Below, piece by piece: positions 8,058 to 17,200 of a stretch of 64,000 bases of DNA (its first letter is position 1; each line of letters starts with the position of its first letter). A program made the translations under genes and the position numbers. Source of the DNA: Prevotella koreensis (lineage in GTDB: Bacteria; Bacteroidota; Bacteroidia; Bacteroidales; Bacteroidaceae); the NCBI RefSeq assembly GCF_003977605.1, contig NZ_RYYU01000001.1, positions 1,936,539 through 2,000,538 on the forward strand, written 5' to 3'. Under the pieces are notes generated by a model that did not search any database, was not told the origin of the DNA, and saw nothing but the letters and a program-made list of their open reading frames with translations.

Positions 8058-9059
8058 TTATTTCTTCTTTTCCGGCTTTTTCTCTTTTTCCTTCTTTACC
8101 TCTTTCTTTTCTTTCTTTACTTCTTTCTTCTCCGGCTCTTTCTTCTTTTCCTTTTTTTGCGGAGTGGTTTTCTCCGTATTTTCTTTCTTTTCTTTCGCCA
8201 CGGAGTCAGGTTTCGTCACCTCAATCTTCTCCACATCAGCCATTTCCGGCTTTATTTGCCGCGCAGAATTACGGTAGTGGCATATTATCTGGTTGTCGAA
8301 CTCAAGGTTGATGTAGTCGTACCGATTCCATCCGGCCTTGCTTAGTCCGTACCGATAGAACTTTTCAAGTCGTGAAAGTTTGGTTTCGAGCATCTTGTTT
8401 ATTGCCTGCTTGCGTACAGAAGAAATTCTCTCCACCGGCAACTGACCGATGAAAATGATGTGGTCGCCCAGTCGCGGCACTAATTCTATGCCTCTTTTCT
8501 CGGTCACGTTGATTTGCTCGAAAAGGTTTCGCCACAGTTCGTTGTCCATCAGCATTTCTGTCATCGGCATGAGATAGTCGGTGGCATAACGCTTGTCGAT
8601 GTTCCCGGTGGCGATTATCAGGTCTGACACATAGTTTGAGTTGGGCATCACTCCTCCCCGCTCGTCGATGTAGTAGTCGTCGCCTTTCTGGCTCTTGACG
8701 CGCAACAGAGGCAGTCGTTGCGTGATATTGATAGTCACATCGCCGTTTTCGGCCTTGAAACACTGTGCCGTTTTCACGAAAGCCATACTCTTTAGTTTCT
8801 CCTCTATGGCGCGTGTGCTAATGTCTCCGGTCTTCTTGTTCACCGGCATCATTTTCGAAGAAGTAAGTATTTTGGTCACATCTTCGGCTTTAAGGAAGCC
8901 GTTGGTGTTCTCATCGGCAATCCTTATGTTGCACTTGCGGCACACCACTGCCGAATTTGCCGGCTCGTTGAAAGAGGTGAAGGCAAAGACAAGATATATC
9001 GCGAGCAGCACATCGAGTGTCGCGATTATGGTCTTTTTCCAGTTTATATGAATCTTCAT
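8058..9059 (-). CDS. ftsQ: Cell division protein FtsQ with long Lys/Glu tail
   Basis: Divisome membrane protein with one N-terminal transmembrane segment (residues about 10-28, TIIATLDVLLAIYLVFAF), a POTRA-like region and a beta domain. The position between murC and ftsA and the size of the core fit FtsQ; sequence similarity within this family is weak, so the call leans on synteny. The last ~55 residues are almost only Lys, Glu and Pro (blocks such as KKEPEKKEVKKEKKE), a periplasmic extension not present in E. coli FtsQ. The segment is encoded by a purine-rich low-complexity stretch at about 8060-8200 and may vary in length between strains (inference). Confidence 0.88.
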   Translation of the reverse strand: MKIHINWKKTIIATLDVLLAIYLVFAFTSFNEPANSAVVCRKCNIRIADENTNGFLKAEDVTKILTSSKMMPVNKKTGDISTRAIEEKLKSMAFVKTAQCFKAENGDVTINITQRLPLLRVKSQKGDDYYIDERGGVMPNSNYVSDLIIATGNIDKRYATDYLMPMTEMLMDNELWRNLFEQINVTEKRGIELVPRLGDHIIFIGQLPVERISSVRKQAINKMLETKLSRLEKFYRYGLSKAGWNRYDYINLEFDNQIICHYRNSARQIKPEMADVEKIEVTKPDSVAKEKKENTEKTTPQKKEKKKEPEKKEVKKEKKEVKKEKEKKPEKKK

Positions 9060-9116
9060 ACTTTTCTCCTTCTTTATTTTTGCAGGCGGCTTATCGCCGT
9101 CCTTACTTTCGTTATT

Positions 9117-10517
9117 TTATCTGTTCTTCTCGGCAATGCCGTATTTCTGCCTCAATATTTTCTCTATTTCGGATGCTTGATTGTCCAGGTCGCCTGCTCC
9201 GAGCAGCAACAGAACCTCGAAATCGTGCTCGCTTATGAATTTCAGTACATTGTCTTTGCATATCAGATGCTTCTCTACTCCTGCGGCGAGGTTGTCGTAT
9301 ATCAGTTTTGATGTGACACCCTCTATTGGCAATTCGCGTGCAGGGTAAATCTCTGTCAGCACCACCTCGTCGAGTTGGCTTAGTGCAGAGGCGAAGTCTT
9401 TGTAGAAATCGCGGGTGCGAGTGTACAGGTGAGGCTGGAAGATTGCGGTGATGCGACGGTTGCGATAGAGTTCACGCATGCTCTTTGCGCTGTGGAAAAT
9501 CTCTTTCGGATGATGTGCGTAGTCGCTTAGGAAGACAATTTTGTCGGTCTTCAGTTTGAAATCGAAGCGTCGGTCAACACCCTTATATGTCCCCATTCCG
9601 TAGCGCAATTCCTCTGCCGTGCAACCGTTCAGTTGCGCCATTGCCATTGCTGCCACTCCGTTCTCGATGTTTATCGTCACCGGTTGTCCGAGCCGCACAT
9701 CCTTCACGTTTTCTATTGGCGATACAAAATCGAACGTAATTTCTCCGTCGTCTATGCGTATGTTCTCTGCATGGAAGTCGCCCTCATCGATACTGTATTC
9801 AAAGACGCGCACACCGTCGGCCACCTTTGGCTTCATTTCCAATCCGCGACGCATTATCAGTGCACCACCTTGTTGTATTAACGTGGTGTAGTGTTCGAAA
9901 CTTTCGAGATATGCCTCTTTCGTGCCGTAGATGTCAAGATGGTCGGCATCGGTACTTGTGATTACCGTCATCCAAGGTTTGAGCCAATGGAAAGAGCGGT
10001 CGAACTCGTCGGCCTCTATTACCACATAGTCGCTCTGTTTGCTCAGTATGTAGTTAGTGGCATAGTTCTTAGATATTCCTCCGAGGAAAGCGTTGCAGTC
10101 AGTGTGGCTTTGGTGCATGATATGGGCACACATTGCCGATGTTGTTGTCTTGCCGTGTGTTCCGGCGAAGCACAATCCTTTGTGTGCCTCGGTGAGTATT
10201 CCGAGCACCTGTGCGCGCTTCATCACCGTGAAATCGTTCTGTTTGAAGTATTCGAGTTCGCGGTGAGTATCGGGTATTGCGGGTGTATATACCACGAGTG
10301 TCGTATTCTTGTTGCGACAAGCATGTGGTATCTGCTCCGTGTTTTCTTCGTAATGTATCAGCACACCCTCTTTCTCTAACTGCTGTGTCAGTGCAGAAGG
10401 AGTCTTGTCGTAGCCTGCCACAACGAATCCGCGGCTTACGAAATATCGGGCTATGGCACTCATTCCGATGCCTCCTACACCGATGAAATATACCGATTTA
10501 ATATCTTTTATTGTCAT
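9117..10517 (-). CDS. murC: UDP-N-acetylmuramate--L-alanine ligase MurC
   Basis: Cytoplasmic ATP-dependent ligase that adds L-Ala to UDP-MurNAc. The 466-residue product begins with the Rossmann motif FIGVGGIGMSAIARY (11-25), carries the P-loop FAGTHGKTTTSAM (118-129) and the Mur ligase central and C-terminal motifs (EADEFDRSF, DYAHHPKEI, IFQPHLYTRT). Length is normal for the family. Only 3 bp separate it from murG, indicating translation coupling. Confidence 0.98.
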   Translation of the reverse strand: MTIKDIKSVYFIGVGGIGMSAIARYFVSRGFVVAGYDKTPSALTQQLEKEGVLIHYEENTEQIPHACRNKNTTLVVYTPAIPDTHRELEYFKQNDFTVMKRAQVLGILTEAHKGLCFAGTHGKTTTSAMCAHIMHQSHTDCNAFLGGISKNYATNYILSKQSDYVVIEADEFDRSFHWLKPWMTVITSTDADHLDIYGTKEAYLESFEHYTTLIQQGGALIMRRGLEMKPKVADGVRVFEYSIDEGDFHAENIRIDDGEITFDFVSPIENVKDVRLGQPVTINIENGVAAMAMAQLNGCTAEELRYGMGTYKGVDRRFDFKLKTDKIVFLSDYAHHPKEIFHSAKSMRELYRNRRITAIFQPHLYTRTRDFYKDFASALSQLDEVVLTEIYPARELPIEGVTSKLIYDNLAAGVEKHLICKDNVLKFISEHDFEVLLLLGAGDLDNQASEIEKILRQKYGIAEKNR

Positions 10518-10520
10518 GTT

Positions 10521-11636
10521 CTATCTTCTTGATGCGAGTTTTATCACTTCGTCGGCGATGATGTCGGCAGAGTCGGGTAGTGCCATTTTCTTGGCATTAG
10601 TCCCAAGGTTCATGTAATCTGCTTTTTTCTCCGTGAGTGTTTCTATTGCCAACGGAATCAGTTTCTGTCGTGCTTCGCTGTCCTTTACCATCAGTGCGGC
10701 CTGTTTGTTTACCAATGCCATTGCGTTGTGTGTCTGATGATCTTCTGCAACGTTAGGCGAAGGAACGAGTATCGAGGGCTTGCCCAACAGACAAAGTTCG
10801 CTTATGCTACTTGCTCCGGCACGGCTGATTACAAGGTTGGCGGCGCGGTAAGCCTCGTCCATGTTGCTTATAAAGTCAGTAGGCTTGAGATTTTCGGGGC
10901 AGCCTTTCGCTTTGAGAGATTCCATTATGTTTTGGAAATAGTAGCCTCCGGTCTGCCAAACGAACTGAATGTCGTGGGTCGAAATCATCTCGAGGTTGTC
11001 CATAACGCTCTCGTTGATGGTTCGTGCACCGAGACTTCCGCCGATTATCAGCACCACCGGGCGTTGCGGGTCGAGTCCCATTTTGCTGCGTGCTTCCTCT
11101 TGTGAGAGTCGGCAGTCGAGCAGTTGCTGTCTTACGGGGTTTCCCGTAACCATTATTTTGTCGGCAGGGAAGAAACGTTCCATGCCCTCGTATGCCACAC
11201 AAATCTTACTTGCTTTCTTCGCGAGCAGTTTGTTGGTGACACCGGCGTATGAGTTCTGTTCCTGTATAAGGCATGGAATGCCCATTGCTGCACATTTGTT
11301 CAGTGTCGGACCGCTGGCATATCCTCCCACGCCAACTGCCGCCATAGGACGGAATTGCTGTATTATCTGTTTCGCCATGCGCTGGCTTTTCCATATCTTA
11401 TACAGCACTTTTATGTTCTTCAGCATGTTCTTGCGGTCGAATCCGCATATAGGCAGGCCTTTTATTTCATAGCCTGCCGCCGGCACTCGCTGCATCTCCA
11501 TACGTCCTTCTGCGCCTACAAAGAGAATCTTTGCATCGGGACGCTTGTGTCGTATGGCATTGGCGATGGACACGGCCGGGAAAATGTGCCCGCCGGTTCC
11601 GCCTCCGCTGATTATTATTCTAAGTTCTTCGTCCAT
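10521..11636 (-). CDS. murG: UDP-GlcNAc--lipid I N-acetylglucosaminyltransferase MurG
   Basis: Peripheral membrane glycosyltransferase converting lipid I to lipid II. The 371-residue GT28 protein shows the N-terminal acceptor motif IISGGGTGGHIFPAVS, a second glycine-rich loop VIGGSLGARTINES, and the donor-site segment SRAGASSISELCLLGKPSILVPSP. It lies between ftsW and murC as in most dcw clusters. Confidence 0.98.
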   Translation of the reverse strand: MDEELRIIISGGGTGGHIFPAVSIANAIRHKRPDAKILFVGAEGRMEMQRVPAAGYEIKGLPICGFDRKNMLKNIKVLYKIWKSQRMAKQIIQQFRPMAAVGVGGYASGPTLNKCAAMGIPCLIQEQNSYAGVTNKLLAKKASKICVAYEGMERFFPADKIMVTGNPVRQQLLDCRLSQEEARSKMGLDPQRPVVLIIGGSLGARTINESVMDNLEMISTHDIQFVWQTGGYYFQNIMESLKAKGCPENLKPTDFISNMDEAYRAANLVISRAGASSISELCLLGKPSILVPSPNVAEDHQTHNAMALVNKQAALMVKDSEARQKLIPLAIETLTEKKADYMNLGTNAKKMALPDSADIIADEVIKLASRR

Positions 11637-11693
11637 ATCTTTTCCTTTAATATTCTAACTTTATCATCTTCTCCACATCTCACATTCCATCGT

Positions 11694-12980
11694 TCACTCC
11701 TCATCACTCAACCTTGAACAATCATTGTTCAAGGCCAAACACTCATCGCGTTTTTTGGCCTTACTGCTCACACTCATAATAACTCCGATGTAAACGCAGT
11801 TTATTATGGTGGATGTTCCGCCCTTGCTTATCAGCGGCAACGGCTGTCCGGTAACGGGTGCGAGTCCCACTGCCACCATCATATTGAATATGGCCTGCGT
11901 CACCATAAGCAGTGCGAGTCCCATGATGAGCAGTGCGGGGAAGGAGTAAGCACACCTGTTGGCAATCTTTGCGGTGCGGAACAGCAGTATGAGGTATAGC
12001 AAACACACCCCGACCGCGCCCCACAGTCCCATCTCTTCGATGATTATGGCATAGATGAAGTCGCTGAATGCCTGCGGCAACCAGTCGCGTTGAACCGAGT
12101 TGCCGGGGCCTTTACCGACGAGATTGCTCGATGCAATGGCGATGTTTGCATGCGCCACCTGTCCGTCTTTATCGAGGTCGAACTTCTCCGGAGCCACCTC
12201 CTCATCGTTTACAAATTTCTTTATGCGATTCTTCCATGTGCCGAAGCGGTGTAGAATGCCGCCACCTTTCTTTTTCTCCGGTTTGTCTATGGTCTCCGTT
12301 CTGACGCGAGGGTCGTTCTTTGCGAGTGCTTCTTCTTCGGTGTTCTCGCCCAAAGTCCATATCGCACCGAAGCCAAGCAGTCCCATCAGCATTATCACGC
12401 CGAGCAGTTTTCCAATCTGTTTCATTGGCACACGACCAATAAACATCATCAGTATCACCACCAGTCCGAGCAGTGCCGCGGTGGAAAAGTTCTCGCGGAA
12501 GATTAGCAATATAAACGGAACGGAAATAATAAGGATATATTTGAATGCCCTTTTATCTACTGTGTCGCCGTCTTGCAATGCACTGAGTATCATCACTTCT
12601 GCGAGAACTACTGCCCCCTTTGCCAATTCGGAGGGCTGGAACTGTATGCCACCAATATCGAACCATCGTGACGCACCGTTTATCTCGCCCCCTGTTAGGG
12701 ACGTAATCAGTAGCATTATAAACGACACAATCAATGCAAAAGGTGATATTATCTTGTAATATCGGCAGTCGATGTTCATTGTGATGACGAGAAACACCAC
12801 ACCCACACCAATCAGCATGGTGTGTTTGATCATCGGATCAAGATAACTGGTGTCGTTCGTGAGTTCGCTCGCGGCACTGAACACCTCGACAATACTCACG
12901 ATGCACAGGAAGAAGAAGACAGTCCATATAATGGTGTCGCCCTTCATTCTGCCTTTTGTCTTCTTGCTATCTTCTTCCAT
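11694..12980 (-). CDS. ftsW: SEDS-family peptidoglycan polymerase FtsW
   Basis: Polytopic membrane glycosyltransferase that polymerises lipid II at the septum together with FtsI. The 428-residue product has about ten hydrophobic segments, the SEDS signatures GGEINGASRWFDIGGIQFQP and, near the C terminus, TGQPLPLISKGGTS. Between transmembrane segments 7 and 8 it has an enlarged polar loop (about residues 210-285) rich in Lys and Asp. It is located between murD and murG. Confidence 0.96.
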   Translation of the reverse strand: MEEDSKKTKGRMKGDTIIWTVFFFLCIVSIVEVFSAASELTNDTSYLDPMIKHTMLIGVGVVFLVITMNIDCRYYKIISPFALIVSFIMLLITSLTGGEINGASRWFDIGGIQFQPSELAKGAVVLAEVMILSALQDGDTVDKRAFKYILIISVPFILLIFRENFSTAALLGLVVILMMFIGRVPMKQIGKLLGVIMLMGLLGFGAIWTLGENTEEEALAKNDPRVRTETIDKPEKKKGGGILHRFGTWKNRIKKFVNDEEVAPEKFDLDKDGQVAHANIAIASSNLVGKGPGNSVQRDWLPQAFSDFIYAIIIEEMGLWGAVGVCLLYLILLFRTAKIANRCAYSFPALLIMGLALLMVTQAIFNMMVAVGLAPVTGQPLPLISKGGTSTIINCVYIGVIMSVSSKAKKRDECLALNNDCSRLSDEE

Positions 12981-13044
12981 GTCTGTATTATTTTTATTCT
13001 ATAGAGATAAATTTCTTTTCCCGCTTGGGGGCTATTCTTTGTGT

Positions 13045-14388
13045 TCAGAGTGAGCGCACGAGTTGCTTGAACTGTTCTCCGCGATCCTCCATGTTCTTGA
13101 ACAGGTCGAAACTTGCGCAGCAAGGCGATAGCAATACGGTCATTCCCGGCTCTGCCATCTCGTAACATGCAGCCACGCAGTCCTTCATCGAATGAGTGTC
13201 ACGCACCGGAATGCCCAGTGAGTCGAAGTTCTCGTGCAGTTTGGTGTTATCTGCTCCGAGATACACAATACCCGCACACTTCTTCTTTACCAAGTCCTTT
13301 ATCGGCTCGTAGTCATTCCCTTTGTCCTTTCCTCCTATGATAAGGATGGTCGGTGTCTTCATACTCTCAAGTGCATACCAGCACGCATCGACGTTGGTTG
13401 CTTTCGAGTCGTTGATATATTCCACACCTGCCACACGCGTCACTTTCTCTAATCGGTGCTCCACACCGGGGAAATCGCCAAGACTCTTGCGTATCACTTC
13501 ATTCTTTATTCCGGCAACCGAAGAGGCCAGTCCAGCCGCGAGAGAGTTGTATATGTTGTGTTTGCCGGTGAGCGAGAGAGCCTCTTGTTCCATGTTGAAC
13601 GGCGTGGGCTCTTCAAGTTTGTACTCTCCCTCCTCGATATATCCGATAGAACCTCTCTCCTTCAGTTCGGAGAAGGGTAGTTTTATGGCCTTTATGTCGT
13701 ATTTTTCGAGTTCGTTTTTTATTATAGGGTCATCGTTCCAATAGATGAAAGCATCGTCTGCCGTCTGGTTCTGCACAATCCTCATCTTCGAGTTAACATA
13801 GTTCTGCATGCAGTTGTCATAACGGTCGAGGTGGTCGGGGGTTATATTTAGCAACACCGCAACGTTGGCACGGAAGTCGTACATATTGTCGAGTTGGAAC
13901 GAACTCAACTCTATTATGTAGTACTTGTGCGGGTCTTCTGCAACCTGCAGAGCCAATGATTTGCCGATGTTCCCGGCCAGTCCTGCATCGTAGCCGGCCG
14001 CCTTGAAGATATGATATATCAGCGATGTCGTCGTCGTTTTGCCGTTCGAGCCGGTGATACAAATCATCTTGGAGTCGGTGTAACGCCCTGCAAACTCTAT
14101 CTCGCTTATTATATGAATGCCTTTGGCAATTATTTTCTGCACCATCGGAGCCTCGTCGGGGATACCGGGACTCTTGATAACCTCGTCGGCAGAGAGTATT
14201 TTCTCCTCCGTATGCTGTCCTTCCTCCCATTCTATGTCATGGTCATCGAGCATCTTCTTGTAGCGATCCTTTATCATGCCCATGTCAGACACGAACACAT
14301 CGAATCCCTCCTTCTTTGCAAGTACGGCTGCACCGGCACCACTTTCGGCTGCGCCAAGCACCACAATGCGTCTTCTCTCGTCTTTCAT
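13045..14388 (-). CDS. murD: UDP-N-acetylmuramoylalanine--D-glutamate ligase MurD
   Basis: Adds D-Glu to UDP-MurNAc-L-Ala in the cytoplasm. The 447-residue protein has the N-terminal nucleotide-binding loop VVLGAAESGAGAAVLA, the P-loop CITGSNGKTTTTS (110-122), the Mur ligase motif YNDSKATN in its form YINDSKATNVDA, and the C-terminal LSPCCASFDLFKNMEDRG. It starts 7 bp after mraY. Confidence 0.98.
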   Translation of the reverse strand: MKDERRRIVVLGAAESGAGAAVLAKKEGFDVFVSDMGMIKDRYKKMLDDHDIEWEEGQHTEEKILSADEVIKSPGIPDEAPMVQKIIAKGIHIISEIEFAGRYTDSKMICITGSNGKTTTTSLIYHIFKAAGYDAGLAGNIGKSLALQVAEDPHKYYIIELSSFQLDNMYDFRANVAVLLNITPDHLDRYDNCMQNYVNSKMRIVQNQTADDAFIYWNDDPIIKNELEKYDIKAIKLPFSELKERGSIGYIEEGEYKLEEPTPFNMEQEALSLTGKHNIYNSLAAGLASSVAGIKNEVIRKSLGDFPGVEHRLEKVTRVAGVEYINDSKATNVDACWYALESMKTPTILIIGGKDKGNDYEPIKDLVKKKCAGIVYLGADNTKLHENFDSLGIPVRDTHSMKDCVAACYEMAEPGMTVLLSPCCASFDLFKNMEDRGEQFKQLVRSL

Positions 14389-14395
14389 CTTCTGA

Positions 14396-15667
14396 TTATC
14401 TGATCTTCAATGTTATTATAGTTATCGCCGCAAGGATTATAGTTATAATCCAGAAGCGGAATGTTATCTTGGATTCATGGAACTGTCGTCTTGGCCAGTT
14501 CTTGAAAACATATCGGCTTGTCTTGTCGAGTTGCTCGTCCAACTTGCGGAAATTGTCGTGTATCGGCGTGGCTCTGAACACTCGCACGCGCTGCCCTTTG
14601 CGTTTCATTGTCTTGAACCAGAACGTTTGAATCATAACGCTGAGGCTCTCGACGAGGAAAATGCCGCAGAGAATGGGCACCAACAACTCCTTATGTATTA
14701 TCACTGCACAAACACCGATGATACCACCGATTGTGAGAGAACCGGTGTCACCCATGAATATCTGTGCCGGATAGGCGTTATACCAAAGGAAACCTATCAT
14801 CGCACCGATGAACGCACAGAGGAACACCACAAGTTCTTGCGACCCCGGAATATACATTATATTAAGATATGAGGCAAACTCAAGATGCGAACTTACATAT
14901 GCAAAGATTCCCAATGCCACACCTATTATGGCCGAGTTGCCGGCACACATACCGTCCATTCCGTCGTTGAGGTTAGCACCGTTGCTCACTGCCGTCACCA
15001 CTACTATTGTCATTATCACAAACAGAATCCAACCTGCAGCATTGGCATATTCTCCCATGAATCCCATTATCTTCGAGTAGTCGAGGTTGTGATCTTTGAC
15101 GAATGGAATCGTGGTCTTCAGCGATTTTGTCAGTTCCGACTTGTGAGTTACCACCAGTTCCTGTCCTTGCTTGAACGTCTCGACGTTCTCACGTATCTTG
15201 GCATCCGGACTTGCCCATAACACCAAGCCCACAATAAGCCCGATACTCACCTGTCCCACAATCTTGTATTTCCCTTTCAGTCCTTCCTTGTTGTTACGGA
15301 ATATCTTGATATAGTCGTCAAGTAAACCGAGGAAACCGAGCCATACGGTGGTTATTATCATCAGTATGAGGTATATGTTGCGCATGCGTCCCAACAATAC
15401 CACAGGCAGAAGAATGGATACTATTATTATGATACCGCCCATCGTTGGCACCCCTTTCTTATCTGCTCCGAATGGGTCGATGTTCACATCGCGCTGTTTC
15501 TCAGAAATTTTCCTGCGCCTCATCCACTTGATAAACTTCTCGCCGAACCATGCAGAGATGAGCAACGACAGAATCAGAGTGAGCAATGCGCGGAACGAAA
15601 CATACGACCAGAGGTGTGCCCCGGGGATGTTGAACTGTTCTAAAAATCTGAAAATATAGTATAACAT
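14396..15667 (-). CDS. mraY: Phospho-N-acetylmuramoyl-pentapeptide transferase MraY
   Basis: Integral membrane enzyme forming lipid I from UDP-MurNAc-pentapeptide and undecaprenyl phosphate. The 423-residue product has about ten transmembrane segments and the family motifs KKGVPTMGG, GFLGLLDDYIK and NGANLNDGMDGM. It is some 60 residues longer than E. coli MraY because of a polar insertion around residues 175-215. From memory, such an insertion is usual in Bacteroidetes MraY. It lies between murE and murD; murF, which sits here in many other phyla, is absent. Confidence 0.98.
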   Translation of the reverse strand: MLYYIFRFLEQFNIPGAHLWSYVSFRALLTLILSLLISAWFGEKFIKWMRRRKISEKQRDVNIDPFGADKKGVPTMGGIIIIVSILLPVVLLGRMRNIYLILMIITTVWLGFLGLLDDYIKIFRNNKEGLKGKYKIVGQVSIGLIVGLVLWASPDAKIRENVETFKQGQELVVTHKSELTKSLKTTIPFVKDHNLDYSKIMGFMGEYANAAGWILFVIMTIVVVTAVSNGANLNDGMDGMCAGNSAIIGVALGIFAYVSSHLEFASYLNIMYIPGSQELVVFLCAFIGAMIGFLWYNAYPAQIFMGDTGSLTIGGIIGVCAVIIHKELLVPILCGIFLVESLSVMIQTFWFKTMKRKGQRVRVFRATPIHDNFRKLDEQLDKTSRYVFKNWPRRQFHESKITFRFWIITIILAAITIITLKIR

Positions 15668-15682
15668 ATCTCGAATTTCTTT

Positions 15683-17134
15683 TTAATTTGTTATAAACTC
15701 GCGCACCACCTCCTTGTCATCGAAGTGGTGTTTCACTCCTTTTATTTCCTGATAGTCCTCATGTCCTTTGCCGGCAATGAGTATTACGTCGCCTTTCTGT
15801 GCCATCATGCACGCCGTGCGGATAGCCTCGCGACGATCGACGATGCACAACACTTTCTTCATCTGTTGTCGGTCGAGTCCGGCAAGCATGTCGTTTATTA
15901 TCTCCTGCGGATCCTCAAAACGGGGGTTGTCGCTCGTTATGATGACGCGGTCGCTCTGTCTTGCGGCCTCCTTTGCCATCAGCGGTCGTTTCCCTTTATC
16001 GCGATTACCGCCTGCACCGCATACCGTTATCACCTTTCCGCGCCCATCGAGCACCTCGTGAATGGCATTCAGCACGTTCTCAAGCGCATCGGGAGTGTGC
16101 GCATAGTCAACGATGGCGGTGAAGCCATCGGCCGAACGGATTGGCTCGAGTCTTCCGCTGACGCTGCCCAGCGTGCTCAAGGCAATGAGAATATCCTCCG
16201 GCTTTTCGCCGAGAACCCTTGCCGTGCCATATACTGCAAGCAGGTTGCTGACATTGAATTTACCGATGAACTGCACCCCGACTTCATATCCGTCTATTTC
16301 CAGATACATTCCTTCGAAGTGGCATTCTATAAGGCGGGCACGATAGTCGGCCATCTGTCTTGTGGAATATGTCTTCACCGTGGCTTTGGTGTTCTGAACC
16401 ATTACGCTGCCATTCTTGTCATCGGCATTGATAATGGCATAACTGCCCTTCGGCAGCATGTCGAAGAACGCTTTCTTTGCATCGCGATAGTTCTCGAATG
16501 TCTTGTGATAGTCGAGGTGGTCGCGTGTCAGATTGGTGAATATTCCCACGGAGAACTTTAGTCCGCCTATGCGTTTCTGTGCAATGGCGTGACTTGAGCA
16601 CTCCATGAAGACATACTGACAACCGGCATCCACCATTTGCGCGAGCAGTCGGTTGAGTTCAATAGGATCGGGCGTGGTATGGTCTGCCGGCACGACTTCT
16701 TCCTCTATGTAGTTGCACACGGTGGACAACAGACCGCACTTATATCCCAACTTGCGGAACATATTATATAATAAGGTGGCGATTGTGGTTTTACCGTTTG
16801 TGCCGGTAGCACCCACCAGTTTCAGTTTCTCCGACGGATTGCCGTAGAAAGCGGTGGCTACGTGACCCACGACATCCTCTGTTGAGGGCACTTTTACGTA
16901 TGTCACGCCTTCGGAAAGCACCTCCGGCAGTTCCTCACAGAGCACCGCCGCAGCCCCTTGTTCTGTTGCCTTTGTTATGAAGCGGTGACCATCAACCTGC
17001 GTTCCCCTCATTGCAACGAACAATTGTCCTGTGCCAATGCGGCGCGAGTCGATATTGACTCCCGTTATTTCTACGTTGTCACTGCCTGTGAGTGCGACGT
17101 TTTTGATGTTCCTTAGCAACTCGTTGAGTTTCAT
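15683..17134 (-). CDS. murE: UDP-MurNAc-tripeptide synthetase MurE, meso-DAP type
   Basis: Adds the third amino acid of the stem peptide. The 483-residue Mur ligase carries the P-loop [16 protein letters not shown] (107-122) and the sequence DNPR (402-405). In this family DNPR marks meso-diaminopimelate specificity rather than lysine. Other motifs are FMECSSHAI and [12 protein letters not shown]. Length is normal. It follows ftsI by 66 bp, and no separate promoter is evident in that gap. Confidence 0.98.
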   Translation of the reverse strand: MKLNELLRNIKNVALTGSDNVEITGVNIDSRRIGTGQLFVAMRGTQVDGHRFITKATEQGAAAVLCEELPEVLSEGVTYVKVPSTEDVVGHVATAFYGNPSEKLKLVGATGTNGKTTIATLLYNMFRKLGYKCGLLSTVCNYIEEEVVPADHTTPDPIELNRLLAQMVDAGCQYVFMECSSHAIAQKRIGGLKFSVGIFTNLTRDHLDYHKTFENYRDAKKAFFDMLPKGSYAIINADDKNGSVMVQNTKATVKTYSTRQMADYRARLIECHFEGMYLEIDGYEVGVQFIGKFNVSNLLAVYGTARVLGEKPEDILIALSTLGSVSGRLEPIRSADGFTAIVDYAHTPDALENVLNAIHEVLDGRGKVITVCGAGGNRDKGKRPLMAKEAARQSDRVIITSDNPRFEDPQEIINDMLAGLDRQQMKKVLCIVDRREAIRTACMMAQKGDVILIAGKGHEDYQEIKGVKHHFDDKEVVREFITN

Positions 17135-17200
17135 GTCTTTTTCTTTTTATTCCCTTGCGGGGATTGCTGTTTCAGATTTTCGGCCATAGTGTAAGCCGTA